From: a bacterium
GTDB lineage: Bacteria; Chloroflexota; Dehalococcoidia; Tepidiformales; Tepidiformaceae
Assembly: GCA_003577245.1 (NCBI GenBank)
Contig: QEVS01000001.1
Location: forward strand, 248,001 to 312,000
DNA length: 64,000 bases
Reading direction: 5' to 3'
The translations under genes were made by a program, and so were the position numbers. The notes under the pieces are model-generated. The model saw only the letters and a list, made by a program, of their open reading frames with translations, searched no databases and had not been told where the DNA came from. Position 1 is the stretch's first letter, and every line of letters begins with the position of its first letter. Below, piece after piece: positions 18,317 through 26,535 of the stretch.

Positions 18317-19467
18317 GGCACGCCGAGTCGCCGGGCCGCCATGGACGGCAGCAGCGGAATCCGCTGCAGTTCCCGGTGGTAGCTTGACTCACCCCTGTGA
18401 ACCGCGAAAAACGCCTTCCAGAGCGGACCGATACTGGGCGCAACGCCGAGCCACGGCCCACGCAACCGGCGGAGAATGCCATACCCGATGTACCCCAGCA
18501 GGCGCGCCGCCCGCAGCTCCGGAGCGATCTCACGGTCCACCGCACGCTCATACGAGCGCAGGTCCCCTTCCCGTCCCGCAGCCCGCAGCACTTCCAGCGC
18601 GGCCAGGCGTCCCGACTGGATTGCGTAAACTATCCCTTCCTGGGTGAACTCGTCCGCCAGTCCCGCAGCGTCGCCCGTAAGCGCCGCACGCGGGGTGGCG
18701 ATGGCTTCGCCGCCCCGGCGGAAGCGGATGTTGTGCCCGCGTGCGCTCACGACCTCCGCTGCCGATAGCCCCAACCGGCTGATGTAGTCCGTGAGCCGGG
18801 TGCGCATTGCCCTTCCCTGCCCATCGGGCAGCACGATTCCGATGGAAAGCGCGCCCTCCTTTGGGAAGACCCAGGAGTAGCCCCACGGCCGGTAGTCCAT
18901 CTCAATCAACACGGTGTGGTCGAAGGTCGCGCGGCGGAGCGGCGGAAGGCGCAGCTCTACCTCCAACGCCGCGCAGGACGCCAGCCCGGCCCCGAGCCCC
19001 AACGACCTCGCCGTCACCGAGTTCGCTCCGTCCGCCCCGACCACGAACGAAGCATCGGCTTCGAAGCCTTCGCCACGCACCGTGACTCCCCTGCCGGTCT
19101 CTTCGACCGAGCGTACCATCGTCGCCGGCCGGAACTCCGCACCCGCCTCCTCCGCCCGCTCCAGGAGCAGCGCGTCAAACCGGTCGCGCATCACCATGTC
19201 GAGGAACGGCCGTCCCGAATCCCGTACGAAACGCACGCTGTTCCGAACCGAGATGTCGAAAAGGTGAACGCTCTCTTCCACCACCGCGTCGATAGGAAAC
19301 GGCAGCAGGCCCCGTGTGCGCCGCGGGATCCCGCCCGCGCACGCCTTGTAACGAGGAAACCGCTCCCTGTCGAGGATGAGTACGCGCGCCCCCGCCGCGG
19401 CGAGATCGCGGGCCGCCATGCTCCCTGCCGGGCCTGCTCCCACCACTATCGCGTCGTACCGCGCCAC
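18313..19467 (-). CDS. Geranylgeranyl reductase family FAD-dependent oxidoreductase
   Basis: This 384-residue flavoprotein has the dinucleotide-binding motif YDAIVVGAGPAGSMAARDLA at the N-terminus, the CAGGIPRR segment typical of the geranylgeranyl reductase group, VVGADGANSVTARSLG, and the second FAD motif ALTGDAAGLADEFTQEGI near residue 280. Members reduce prenyl double bonds in lipids, quinones or chlorophyll side chains; the substrate here is open. The start is GTG 19467. It is supported by TAGAAT ending seven bases upstream, which would give a leaderless transcript, and by the position of the Rossmann motif. Confidence 0.88.
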   Translation of the reverse strand: MARYDAIVVGAGPAGSMAARDLAAAGARVLILDRERFPRYKACAGGIPRRTRGLLPFPIDAVVEESVHLFDISVRNSVRFVRDSGRPFLDMVMRDRFDALLLERAEEAGAEFRPATMVRSVEETGRGVTVRGEGFEADASFVVGADGANSVTARSLGLGAGLASCAALEVELRLPPLRRATFDHTVLIEMDYRPWGYSWVFPKEGALSIGIVLPDGQGRAMRTRLTDYISRLGLSAAEVVSARGHNIRFRRGGEAIATPRAALTGDAAGLADEFTQEGIVYAIQSGRLAALEVLRAAGREGDLRSYERAVDREIAPELRAARLLGYIGYGILRRLRGPWLGVAPSIGPLWKAFFAVHRGESSYHRELQRIPLLPSMAARRLGVP

Positions 19468-19474
19468 GCTTTCG

Positions 19475-19480
19475 ATTCTA
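19475..19480 (-). promoter_or_regulatory. -10 box, leaderless-type, for the geranylgeranyl reductase gene
   Basis: TAGAAT on the minus strand ends seven bases before GTG 19467, so transcription would begin at or within a base of the start codon. No -35 is evident. It lies back to back with the selD -10 only about 40 bases away. Confidence 0.5.
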
Positions 19481-19518
19481 CGGGCCGCCCGCCACGGGCA
19501 GCCAGCCGCCGCTGCCGC

Positions 19519-19524
19519 TACGAT
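19519..19524 (+). promoter_or_regulatory. -10 box, leaderless-type, for selD
   Basis: TACGAT ends six bases before ATG 19531, which puts the expected +1 exactly on the A of the start codon. There is no Shine-Dalgarno before the ATG, in agreement with leaderless translation. Confidence 0.5.
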
Positions 19525-19530
19525 GACACC

Positions 19531-20580
19531 ATGACCGCAAAGGAGATCCGGCTCACGGACCTGGCAGGCTGCGGCGGCTGAGCATCCAAGGTGGGGCCTG
19601 AGGCCCTGGCGCAGGTGCTGTCGCCGCTCAATGGCCTGTTCACGAGCGAAAGCCAGCCCGGCCTCATGGTGGGGCTCGGCATCGCCGATGACGCGGCCGT
19701 GTTTCGCGTGAACGCGCGCACGGCCGTGGTGGCTACGCTTGACTTCTTTGCGCCCCTCGTCGACGACCCCTACACCTTTGGGGCTATCGCCGCCGCCAAC
19801 GCCATGTCCGACGTCTATGCCATGGGTGGCGAAGTGGCCCTGGCCCTCAACATCGCAGCGTTTCCCCGCGACATGGCGCCCGAGACCGTCACCGAAATCC
19901 TCCGCGGTGGCGCCGAAAAGGTCGCCGAGGCCGGCGGTGTCGTCGCCGGCGGTCACACCATCTGGGATGAAGAACCCAAGTACGGCCTGAGCGTGTTGGG
20001 GCTTGTGAATCCCCGGAGACTCCTTTCCAAGGCAGGCCTGAAGCCGGGAGACCTCCTCTACCTCACCAGGCCGCTCGGAACGGGCGCTATTCTCACCGCC
20101 GGGCGGGCCCACGAAGCCGCCCGCCCCTGGGTCGACGGCGCCATCGCGAGCATGCTCCGTCTCAACCGTCACTCCTCCCATCTCGCACGCCAGGCCCGGC
20201 TGCAGGCCGCCACCGATGTGACGGGTTTTGGCCTTCTCGGCCATCTCTGGGAGATGGTGGAGCGTTCAGGCGTTGCCGCCGAGGTCGCGATCGATGCCGT
20301 CCCGCTGCTTCCCGGGGCGGTTGAATCCGTTGCGATGGGCGCCCACACAGGCGGCGAGCAACGCAACCGTGACTGGCTTGCCCCCCACGTGAGGATCAAG
20401 GGCCCGGCCGACGAACGCCCCCTGGCGCTCCTGTACGACCCCCAGACTTCCGGCGGGCTCCTCCTGGGATGTCCTCCCCGTCGCGCAGCGAAGCTCGAAT
20501 CCGCGTTCGCGCGCGACGGCGAACCACTCTGGAGGATCGGCCGCGTCGTCCCCGGACCGCCGGCGATTGTCGTGGGTTGA
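19531..20580 (+). CDS. selD: Selenide, water dikinase, a selenocysteine-containing SelD (UGA at codon 17)
   Basis: SelD makes selenophosphate from selenide and ATP for selenocysteine and selenouridine synthesis. The frame runs from ATG 19531 through one in-frame TGA (19579-19581) to TGA 20578-20580, giving 349 residues. The N-terminus reads TDLAGCGG-Sec-ASK, so Sec is residue 17 and Lys is residue 20, matching Cys17/Lys20 of E. coli SelD. The core follows: GIADDAAVF, NAMSDVYAMGG, GGHTIWDEEPKYGLSVLG, TDVTGFGLLGHL and DPQTSGGLLLG. A simple gene call would start at GTG 19591 and lose the catalytic residues. It implies SelA, SelB and tRNA-Sec elsewhere in the genome. Confidence 0.93.
19582..19620 (+). 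promoter_or_regulatory. Candidate bacterial SECIS element in selD
   Basis: Just after the UGA, AGCATC (from 19581) can pair with GGTGCT (about 19615-19620, one G-T pair). Inside it is a strong apical stem, GGGGCC (19593-19598) with GGCCCT (19602-19607), closed by the loop TGA (19599-19601). The apical loop starts 17 bases after the UGA and has G as its second base. Spacing and loop fit known bacterial SECIS hairpins bound by SelB. Confidence 0.6.
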
Positions 20581-20949
20581 CCAGGAGGCGTCACATGCCC
20601 GTGCCTGGCAATTGCCGCGCAATCTTCGTCTGCCCGAGCCGTCCTGATGGCCCGGGGCCTGCATAGTTTGAACCACGCCCGGCCGTGGACTTTGCACTGC
20701 TGGACGATGCCGCGAGGCCCACGCTCCCGATAGGCAACCTGCAACCGCCGTGCCTGCCGTTCGCTGACACCAAGGAGCACGGCCGCGCCCTGGATGGTGA
20801 TGAGGCCCGCTTCCAACCGGATGAGAACCTCGATGCGCTGTTCGTCCTTGGCGTTCAAGACCAGTCCGCTTTCTTCCATCAGCGGACATAGTCACCCGGC
20901 AGTTACTCGGGTCGTTTTCTCTCGGCAGCGACAACCGCGCGAACGCGAA
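20581..20949. other. selD-gatB intergenic region
   Basis: This stretch of about 370 bases holds the transposase remnant and no intact gene. A 7-bp inverted repeat, GTCCGCT (20864-20870) and AGCGGAC (20881-20887), spans the remnant's start codon and may be part of the old element's end. The first 120 bases after selD show nothing recognisable, and no tRNA was found. Confidence 0.5.
20700..20879 (-). pseudogene. Remnant of a transposase N-terminal helix-turn-helix
   Basis: About 60 residues from ATG 20879 read EQRIEVLIRLEAGLITIQGAAVLLGVSERQARRLQVAYRERGPRGIV (shown as overall pattern: an E-A-A-x-L-L-G-x-S-x-R-Q-x-R-R-L helix-turn-helix followed by YRERGPRG). This is the N-terminal domain of ISNCY-type transposases, where it is normally followed by a G-L-V-H-x-N-R-G-R segment and a DDE core. 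Here similarity stops after GIV, and no catalytic core is present. The frame stays open into antisense selD, but that part is meaningless. It is a dead insertion fragment in the selD-gatB gap. Confidence 0.6.
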
Positions 20950-20977
20950 TTGTCCCTCCGATCGACGCTGCTATACT
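20950..20977 (+). promoter_or_regulatory. Promoter of gatB
   Basis: TTGTCC (20950-20955) and TATACT (20972-20977) are separated by 16 bases. The predicted start point is near 20984, giving a leader of about 28 bases with GGAGGAG before the GTG start. Confidence 0.65.
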
Positions 20978-21011
20978 CGAACAGCGTCCCCCGGGCGGTG
21001 GAGGAGTGTTT

Positions 21012-22481
21012 GTGACGTCCGTTGCCACTGACTTCGAGACGGTCATTGGCCTCGAGGTTCACTGCCAGTTGAAAACCCGGAGCAAAATGTTCTGCGGCTG
21101 CAGTGCCAGCTACTCCGGCGCTGAGCCCAATACCCACGTCTGCCCCGTGTGCATGGGCATGCCCGGGGTGCTGCCAGTCATCAACGAAAAGGCCATTGAG
21201 CACATCGTCCTCACGGGCCTTGCCCTGAATTGCTCCATCCCCGCATCAAGCAAGTTCGACCGCAAGAACTACCACTACCCCGACCTGATGAAGGGCTACC
21301 AGATCTCCCAGTACGACCTGCCCGTTTGCAAGGGCGGCTGGCTTGAGATCGAGGCCGGCGGCGCCCCCCGCCGTATCGGCATCACGCGCGTGCACATGGA
21401 GGAGGACACCGCCCGCCTGGTCCACCGCGTTGATGCCGCCACCGGCGAGGCCTACAGCCTCATCGATGTCAATCGCGCCGGCTCACCCCTGATGGAAATC
21501 GTCAGCGAACCCGATATGCGCACCCCCGCCGAGGCTCGCGAATACCTGGTCCGCCTTCGCCAGGTGCTCCGCTACATCGGCGTAAGCGATGCCAACATGG
21601 AGGAAGGCGACTTCCGCTGCGACGCCAACATCTCCCTCCGCCCCGTGGGGGCCGAGGCCTTCGGCGCCAAGGTCGAAGTGAAGAACATGAACAGCTTCCG
21701 TGCCGTTCACGATGCGCTCGCCTTCGAGGAGAAGCGCCAGGCCGCCATCCTCCGGGCTGGTGGCCAGATTCCCCAGGAAACCCGCGGCTGGGTGGACGAG
21801 CGAGGCGAGACCGTCGCCCAGAGGTCCAAAGAGTACGCGCACGACTACCGCTACTTCCCCGAGCCCGACCTGCCGCCGCTGGCCTTCAGCCGCGAACGGG
21901 TCGACGCCCTCCGCGCCCTCCTTCCCGAACTCCCCGAAGCGCGTCGCAACCGCTTCCTCGCCCTCGGCCTGAGCGAACACGAGGCCGCCACCCTTACCGA
22001 CGCCCGCGATCGCGCCGGCTACTTCGAAGAGGTGGTGGCAGCCCTGGGGAACGATCCCGGACGCGCGGCCAAGCTCGCCGCCAACTGGGTGCTCGGCGAA
22101 GTTGGCCGCTGGACGAACACAACCGGACAGCCGATCACGGCGCTCAAAGTCACTCCCGCCTCTCTCTCCCTACTCATTGGCATGGTGGAATCCGGCGCTA
22201 TCACTGCGAGCGTTGCCAAGGAAGTGTTTGACCAGATGGCCGCCACGGGCAGGAGCGCGGCCGAGATTGTTGAGGCTTCCGGCCTCGCCCAGATCAGCGG
22301 GAGCGACGAACTGGCAGGGGTCGTTTCGAAAGTGCTTGCAACGAACGAGAAGGCTGTTGCCGACTACCGCGCGGGGAAGGAGGCCGCCGTCAAGTTCCTC
22401 GTTGGCCAGGTCATGCGCGAAACGCGCGGGCGTGCGAACCCCCAAACAGTCCAGGACCTTATCGCACGGGAGCTCGAATGA
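21012..22481 (+). CDS. gatB: Aspartyl/glutamyl-tRNA amidotransferase subunit B
   Basis: GatB (489 residues) activates misacylated Glu-tRNA-Gln or Asp-tRNA-Asn for amidation by GatA. It begins ETVIGLEVHCQLKTRSKMFCGC, has the zinc ligands FCGC and CPVC around HVCPVCMGMPGVLPV, then RKNYHYPDLMKGYQISQYD, INRAGSPLMEIVSEPD-like (VNRAGSPLMEIVSEPD), and a helical YqeY-type tail ending near VQDLIARELE. The start is GTG 21012, placed by GGAGGAG six bases upstream; GTG 21006 is less well spaced. gatA and gatC are not in the window. Confidence 0.95.
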   Translation: MTSVATDFETVIGLEVHCQLKTRSKMFCGCSASYSGAEPNTHVCPVCMGMPGVLPVINEKAIEHIVLTGLALNCSIPASSKFDRKNYHYPDLMKGYQISQYDLPVCKGGWLEIEAGGAPRRIGITRVHMEEDTARLVHRVDAATGEAYSLIDVNRAGSPLMEIVSEPDMRTPAEAREYLVRLRQVLRYIGVSDANMEEGDFRCDANISLRPVGAEAFGAKVEVKNMNSFRAVHDALAFEEKRQAAILRAGGQIPQETRGWVDERGETVAQRSKEYAHDYRYFPEPDLPPLAFSRERVDALRALLPELPEARRNRFLALGLSEHEAATLTDARDRAGYFEEVVAALGNDPGRAAKLAANWVLGEVGRWTNTTGQPITALKVTPASLSLLIGMVESGAITASVAKEVFDQMAATGRSAAEIVEASGLAQISGSDELAGVVSKVLATNEKAVADYRAGKEAAVKFLVGQVMRETRGRANPQTVQDLIARELE

Positions 22482-22516
22482 AAATGCTTACTTTCCCTAG
22501 CGATAGCCCGGGCCAA

Positions 22517-22525
22517 TGGTATAAT
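22517..22525 (+). promoter_or_regulatory. Extended -10 promoter of the yvcK operon
   Basis: TGGTATAAT is a perfect extended -10 (TGn plus TATAAT). It ends eight bases before ATG 22534, so the transcript should be leaderless or nearly so. No -35 match is seen, which is normal for extended -10 promoters. This is the best promoter match in the window. Confidence 0.75.
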
Positions 22526-22533
22526 TCACACCG

Positions 22534-23880
22534 ATGACGCTCGAACGCCTCCGCGACCATAGCGCCATCAAGTGGCTCTACCCCGGCATGCACATCAAGC
22601 GGTGGCTCCTGCTGCTTGCCTTTGGTGTGTCACTCATGGGGCTCGGTATCGCCTACCTTCTGCGCGAAGCCTACCTCTCCTACACCTTCCCCGGCGTCTT
22701 CTACTACCTCACGCTCCAGTTCATGCCCCGCTGGGGCCGCGGCGCCCTTTTCATGACGCTCTCGCTCTCCACCATCAGTATCGCCATCTGGAAGCTGAAC
22801 GAATCGCTCCTCTTCGCCTTCGTCCGCCCCGACCGCGAAAAGAGCCTTTCTGAATCCATCTACAACAAGCGCATCCTCGGCCGCGGGCCAAAGATCGTCG
22901 CCATCGGCGGTGGTACCGGCCTCTCCCAGGTACTACGCGGCCTCAAGAGCTACACCAGCAACCTGACCGCCATCGTCACCGTCGCCGACGACGGCGGCAG
23001 CACCGGCCGGCTTCGCCAGGAGTTCGGTGTCGTCGCGCCCGGCGATATCAGGCAGTGCATCGCCGCCCTTGCCGAAGCCGAGCCCCTCATGACGAAGCTC
23101 TTCCAGTACCGCTTTACCGAGGGAAGCGGCCTCGAAGGGCACTCCTTCGGCAACCTCTTCATCGTTGCCATGTCTGAAGTCACCGGGAACTTCGAAGCTG
23201 CCGTCCACGAGACCGGCCGCGTGCTGAACGTCCGCGGCAACATCTTCCCCTCGACTCTCGAAGACGTCACCCTCAGCGCCCGCACCTCGGAAGACGAGGT
23301 CGTGCACGGCGAGCACAACATCAGCGAGCGCGGCGCCGCCATCCACGAGGTCTTCCTAAATCCCCCCTCCGCGGAAGCTCATCCCGACGCCGTGCGCGCG
23401 ATTCTCGATGCCGACGTGATCGTCGTTGGCCCCGGCAGCCTGTTCACGAGCGTCATGCCCAACCTCCTCGTGGAAGGCATCCGCAAGGCCCTCGTCGCTT
23501 CCAATGCGCTCAAGGTGTTCGTTTCCAATGTCGCTACGCAGCACGGAGAGACCGACGGATTCACCGTCGGAGACCACCTTGAGGCCGTCGAACGCCACCT
23601 CGGGCACGGGCTGATCGATGCGGTCGTTGCCAATACCAACATGGTGCAGACCCTGCCCGAGGCATGGCATTCTGCACCCGTCGAGCTGGCGCGAAACGGC
23701 AACAGTATCCTCGCCGGCGTCCGGCTCGTAGAGGCCGACGTGGTGGCGGAGGAGAACCGCTACCGGCACGATCCGGCAAAACTCGCTGCTACCATCCTGC
23801 GCCTGTACTATGAGCGTGATTCGGCGCCTGCCAGCGCTGCCCGCCAGCGCGCCGACGAGACACTCCTCATAACGCGGTAA
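22534..23880 (+). CDS. yvcK: Membrane-anchored gluconeogenesis factor YvcK (CofD-like)
   Basis: This 448-residue protein has two N-terminal hydrophobic segments (about residues 24-43 and 52-88), then a CofD/YvcK domain from about 110: KIVAIGGGTGLSQVLRGLK, TVADDGGSTGRLRQE, GDIRQCIAALA and GLEGHSFGNLF. YvcK proteins bind UDP-sugars and influence carbon metabolism and cell shape; in Chloroflexota and Actinobacteria they are near cell-wall genes. The membrane anchor separates it from soluble B. subtilis YvcK. It heads a six-gene operon. Confidence 0.92.
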   Translation: MTLERLRDHSAIKWLYPGMHIKRWLLLLAFGVSLMGLGIAYLLREAYLSYTFPGVFYYLTLQFMPRWGRGALFMTLSLSTISIAIWKLNESLLFAFVRPDREKSLSESIYNKRILGRGPKIVAIGGGTGLSQVLRGLKSYTSNLTAIVTVADDGGSTGRLRQEFGVVAPGDIRQCIAALAEAEPLMTKLFQYRFTEGSGLEGHSFGNLFIVAMSEVTGNFEAAVHETGRVLNVRGNIFPSTLEDVTLSARTSEDEVVHGEHNISERGAAIHEVFLNPPSAEAHPDAVRAILDADVIVVGPGSLFTSVMPNLLVEGIRKALVASNALKVFVSNVATQHGETDGFTVGDHLEAVERHLGHGLIDAVVANTNMVQTLPEAWHSAPVELARNGNSILAGVRLVEADVVAEENRYRHDPAKLAATILRLYYERDSAPASAARQRADETLLITR

Positions 23881-23883
23881 CCC

Positions 23884-24099
23884 ATGCTGAACATCCTCCA
23901 GATAGCCGTTTCGGTGACGCTCATAATCGTGGTCCTTCTCCAGGTGAAGGGCTCGGGGTTCGGCGCCGCCCTCGGGGGCATGTCCGGTGGTTCGGTCTTT
24001 CGCACCAAGCGCGGTCTCGAACGAACCCTGTTCCAGGCGACCATCCTGCTCGTCATCGTCTTCATCATGGTCTCGTTCTTGAGCGTCGCTTCTCAGTAG
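23884..24099 (+). CDS. secG: Preprotein translocase subunit SecG
   Basis: This 71-residue protein has two membrane helices (LQIAVSVTLIIVVLLQ at the N-terminus and ATILLVIVFIMVSFL at the C-terminus) flanking GSGFGAALGGMSGGSVFRTKRG. The VLLQ-x-K-G-x-G...G-G-S-x-x-x-F-x-x-x-R-G pattern is the SecG signature. It helps SecYE move proteins across the membrane. It starts three bases after the yvcK stop. Confidence 0.95.
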   Translation: MLNILQIAVSVTLIIVVLLQVKGSGFGAALGGMSGGSVFRTKRGLERTLFQATILLVIVFIMVSFLSVASQ

Positions 24100-24106
24100 C
24101 CTGCCC

Positions 24107-25747
24107 ATGAGCCGCCGGCCTTCGGGTTCGCGCCGCAAGCTCCTGGTCGCAGCCGCCCTCGTGATAGCACTTGGCGGTGCGGGCGCCGCCCTCGTTCTCG
24201 GGCTCTACGATGAGGACAGCAGCCTGGCGCCTGTGGACCAGTCCTACGTCGAAGGGGTCGCCGGAACCTGGAAGCGCATCAACCCCCTTTTCGCCAGCAC
24301 CAACGAAGTCGACCAGGACCTCGTCCAGCTGGTTTTCGCGGGCCTCGTCCGCCTTGGACCTACCGGAGAGGTCCTTCCCGACCTCGCCGCTCTCCCCCAG
24401 GTCAGCGAGGACGGTGAGGCCTACACCTTCCGCCTCCGCCGCGGCCTGCGCTGGCACGACGGCGAACCCCTCACTTCAGCCGATGTCGCTTTCACGATCG
24501 CTGTCCTGACCTCGCCCGACTTCAAGGGCGAACCTTCCCTGGCCGACCCCTGGCTGGGCGTCGAGGTGGAAACCCCCGACGAGCTGACCGTCGTACTCAA
24601 GCTCCGGCAGGCCTATGCCCCCTTCCTCGCCCGTCATGCCACGCTGGGTATCCTCCCCGAACACCTGCTCCGCAACCTCTCCGGACCCGAGCTGCTCGAA
24701 GCGCCCTTCAACGCTGCCCCGGTTGGCGCCGGTCCCTACGTGCTCAAGTCGCTCGACTCGGCCGAGGCCGTGCTTGAGCCCTACGCCGAATACCACCTCG
24801 GCAAGCCCCAGATCGCCCGCCTCAGGCTGCGCCTCTACAGCGACTACCCATCGGCCCTTCGTGCCCTCCAGCAGGGAGAGGTCGCGGGCGTGATGTTCCG
24901 CGAAGGCATCACCGATGCCCAGCTCGCCGACCTCAACGCCATCAAGAACCTGGACATTGAACACCCCCAGCGCGGCGCCTACATCCTTCTCTACCTCAAC
25001 AACGACCAGGCCGCATTCTTCCAGGACGAGCGCGTACGCCGTGCAATCTCCCTCGCCCTCGACCGCGAGCAGATCGTTTCGCGCGTGTACCGTGGCGTGG
25101 CCACGCCGTCCAGCTCCGCGGTTCCCCCGCAGACGTGGGCCTACGCCGGCCAGTACGACCTCGTTGAGCCCCGTCTCGAGGAAGCAAAGCAGCTTCTCCA
25201 GGAGGTGGGCTGGATACCCCACGCCACCACGGGAATCCTCGTCCGCGAAGGCGCTGAGTTCCGCATCACCATCCGCACCGACAACGACCCGCTGCGCGTT
25301 GCTGTCGCCAATGAAGTCGCGCGCCAGCTCCAGCAGATCGGCATCCGGGCCACCGTGGCCAGCACCACCTTCTCCGTCCTGCGACGCGACTTCCTTCAAG
25401 AGCGCAAGTACGACGCCGCCATCGCCGGCTGGGACCAGGGACCAGACCCGGACCCCTATTTCGGCTGGCATAGCTCGCAGATGGGCACCGCCGGCCTCAA
25501 CCTGGCCAACTTCGCCGACGTCGTCGCCGACAGTCTCATCGCCCGGGGCCGTACCGATACCGATGTCGAAGTGCGCCGGGACAGCTACCGGCAGTTCCAG
25601 GAGGTCTGGCAGGAACTCTCGCCGAGCGTGGTGATTGCCTATCCGCGCTACACTTACGCCTATCCATCCGCGCTGAAGGGGCCGAACCCGGGCGTGCTCT
25701 TCTCGGCATCGCTCCGATTTGTGGATATCCACCGGTGGAAGTACTAG
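24107..25747 (+). CDS. ABC-type peptide substrate-binding protein, family 5
   Basis: This 546-residue protein has a basic start and a single hydrophobic segment (about residues 11-31) and no lipobox cysteine, so it is an uncleaved anchor or a weak signal peptide. The family 5 core is clear: LVFAGLVRLGPTGEVLPDLA, YTFRLRRGLRWHDGEPLTSADVAFT, NAAPVGAGPYVLKSL, VRRAISLALDREQIV and DYDAAIAGWDQG-like near the end. No permease or ATPase genes are nearby, so it is an orphan inside the yvcK-secG operon. The ligand is unknown. Confidence 0.9.
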   Translation: MSRRPSGSRRKLLVAAALVIALGGAGAALVLGLYDEDSSLAPVDQSYVEGVAGTWKRINPLFASTNEVDQDLVQLVFAGLVRLGPTGEVLPDLAALPQVSEDGEAYTFRLRRGLRWHDGEPLTSADVAFTIAVLTSPDFKGEPSLADPWLGVEVETPDELTVVLKLRQAYAPFLARHATLGILPEHLLRNLSGPELLEAPFNAAPVGAGPYVLKSLDSAEAVLEPYAEYHLGKPQIARLRLRLYSDYPSALRALQQGEVAGVMFREGITDAQLADLNAIKNLDIEHPQRGAYILLYLNNDQAAFFQDERVRRAISLALDREQIVSRVYRGVATPSSSAVPPQTWAYAGQYDLVEPRLEEAKQLLQEVGWIPHATTGILVREGAEFRITIRTDNDPLRVAVANEVARQLQQIGIRATVASTTFSVLRRDFLQERKYDAAIAGWDQGPDPDPYFGWHSSQMGTAGLNLANFADVVADSLIARGRTDTDVEVRRDSYRQFQEVWQELSPSVVIAYPRYTYAYPSALKGPNPGVLFSASLRFVDIHRWKY

Positions 25748-26535
25748 CGCCTCCCATCTTCCTTCTCACGGACTTCGGTGACCGCGACCACTACGTGGGC
25801 CACGTGAAGGCCGTCATCGCCGGGATCGCTCCGCGCGCGCCCGTGGTCGACATCTCGCACGGAATTGAGCCATTCGCCATCGATGAGGCCGCCTGGATGC
25901 TGGAGATCACCCTTCCGGTCCTGCCCGAGAGTGCCGTGCTGGTCGCCGTGGTTGACCCCGGCGTGGGCACATCCCGCCGTGCCCTGGCAGCCTGCCGCGA
26001 TGGCCGCTACTTCGTTGGCCCGGACAACGGGGTCCTTACCCCCGTCCTGAGAGGTCTGCGTGGCCGGCACGAAGGAGAGTGCGACGTTCGCGAGATCACG
26101 GCCCCGCAATTCCAGCGCGCAACAGTGAGCAGCACTTTTCACGGGCGCGACATCTTCGCCCCCGTGGCGGCGCACCTCGCGGCCGGCCTCGACTTCCGCC
26201 GCGTCGGCTCGCCGGCGTCCGAACCCGTGCTTCTCCCGCCGTGCGAAGGCGAGCCCCATGGCTTCGGGCGCCTACGCGGCCACATCGTTCACATCGATCG
26301 CTACGGCAACCTGGTCACCACCATCCGCGCCTCGCAGCTCTTTCCGCAGTTCGTCATTGAGGCTTGCGGGTGCGAAATCGACGTTCGCGTGCGCACCTTC
26401 GCAGAGGCCCCACGCGGAGCGCCGTTCTGCCACGCCGGCAGCTCTGGCTTCATCGTCATCGCCGTGAACGAGGGAAGCGCCGCCGAGCTGCTGGGCGCCA
26501 GCCGTGGCGACCCCGTGCTGGTACGCGCCCGTTGA
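25735..26535 (+). CDS. SAM hydroxide adenosyltransferase (DUF62, fluorinase-like fold)
   Basis: This 266-residue protein of the SAM hydrolase/fluorinase family splits SAM to adenosine and methionine using water. Matching segments are PPIFLLTDFGDRDHYVGHVK at the N-terminus, VDISHGIEPF, VLVAVVDPGVGTSRRAL, FVGPDNGVLTP, STFHGRDIFAPVAAHLA and GHIVHIDRYGNLVTTI. The Asp, Arg and His of the hydrolase type are present, and the chlorinase/fluorinase loop is not evident. GTG 25735 overlaps the upstream gene by 13 bases, and the stop overlaps fmt. Its physiological role is unsettled in general; here it shares an operon with two one-carbon/SAM-linked genes. Confidence 0.9.
   Translation: MEVLAPPIFLLTDFGDRDHYVGHVKAVIAGIAPRAPVVDISHGIEPFAIDEAAWMLEITLPVLPESAVLVAVVDPGVGTSRRALAACRDGRYFVGPDNGVLTPVLRGLRGRHEGECDVREITAPQFQRATVSSTFHGRDIFAPVAAHLAAGLDFRRVGSPASEPVLLPPCEGEPHGFGRLRGHIVHIDRYGNLVTTIRASQLFPQFVIEACGCEIDVRVRTFAEAPRGAPFCHAGSSGFIVIAVNEGSAAELLGASRGDPVLVRAR

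Noticed and set aside
19468..20244. Upstream extension of the geranylgeranyl reductase frame
   Set aside because: This part is antisense to selD, lacks any family similarity, and the Rossmann motif begins right after GTG 19467.
20169..20699. Continuation of the transposase-like frame into selD
   Set aside because: Similarity ends after about 60 residues; the rest is antisense to selD and is not transposase.
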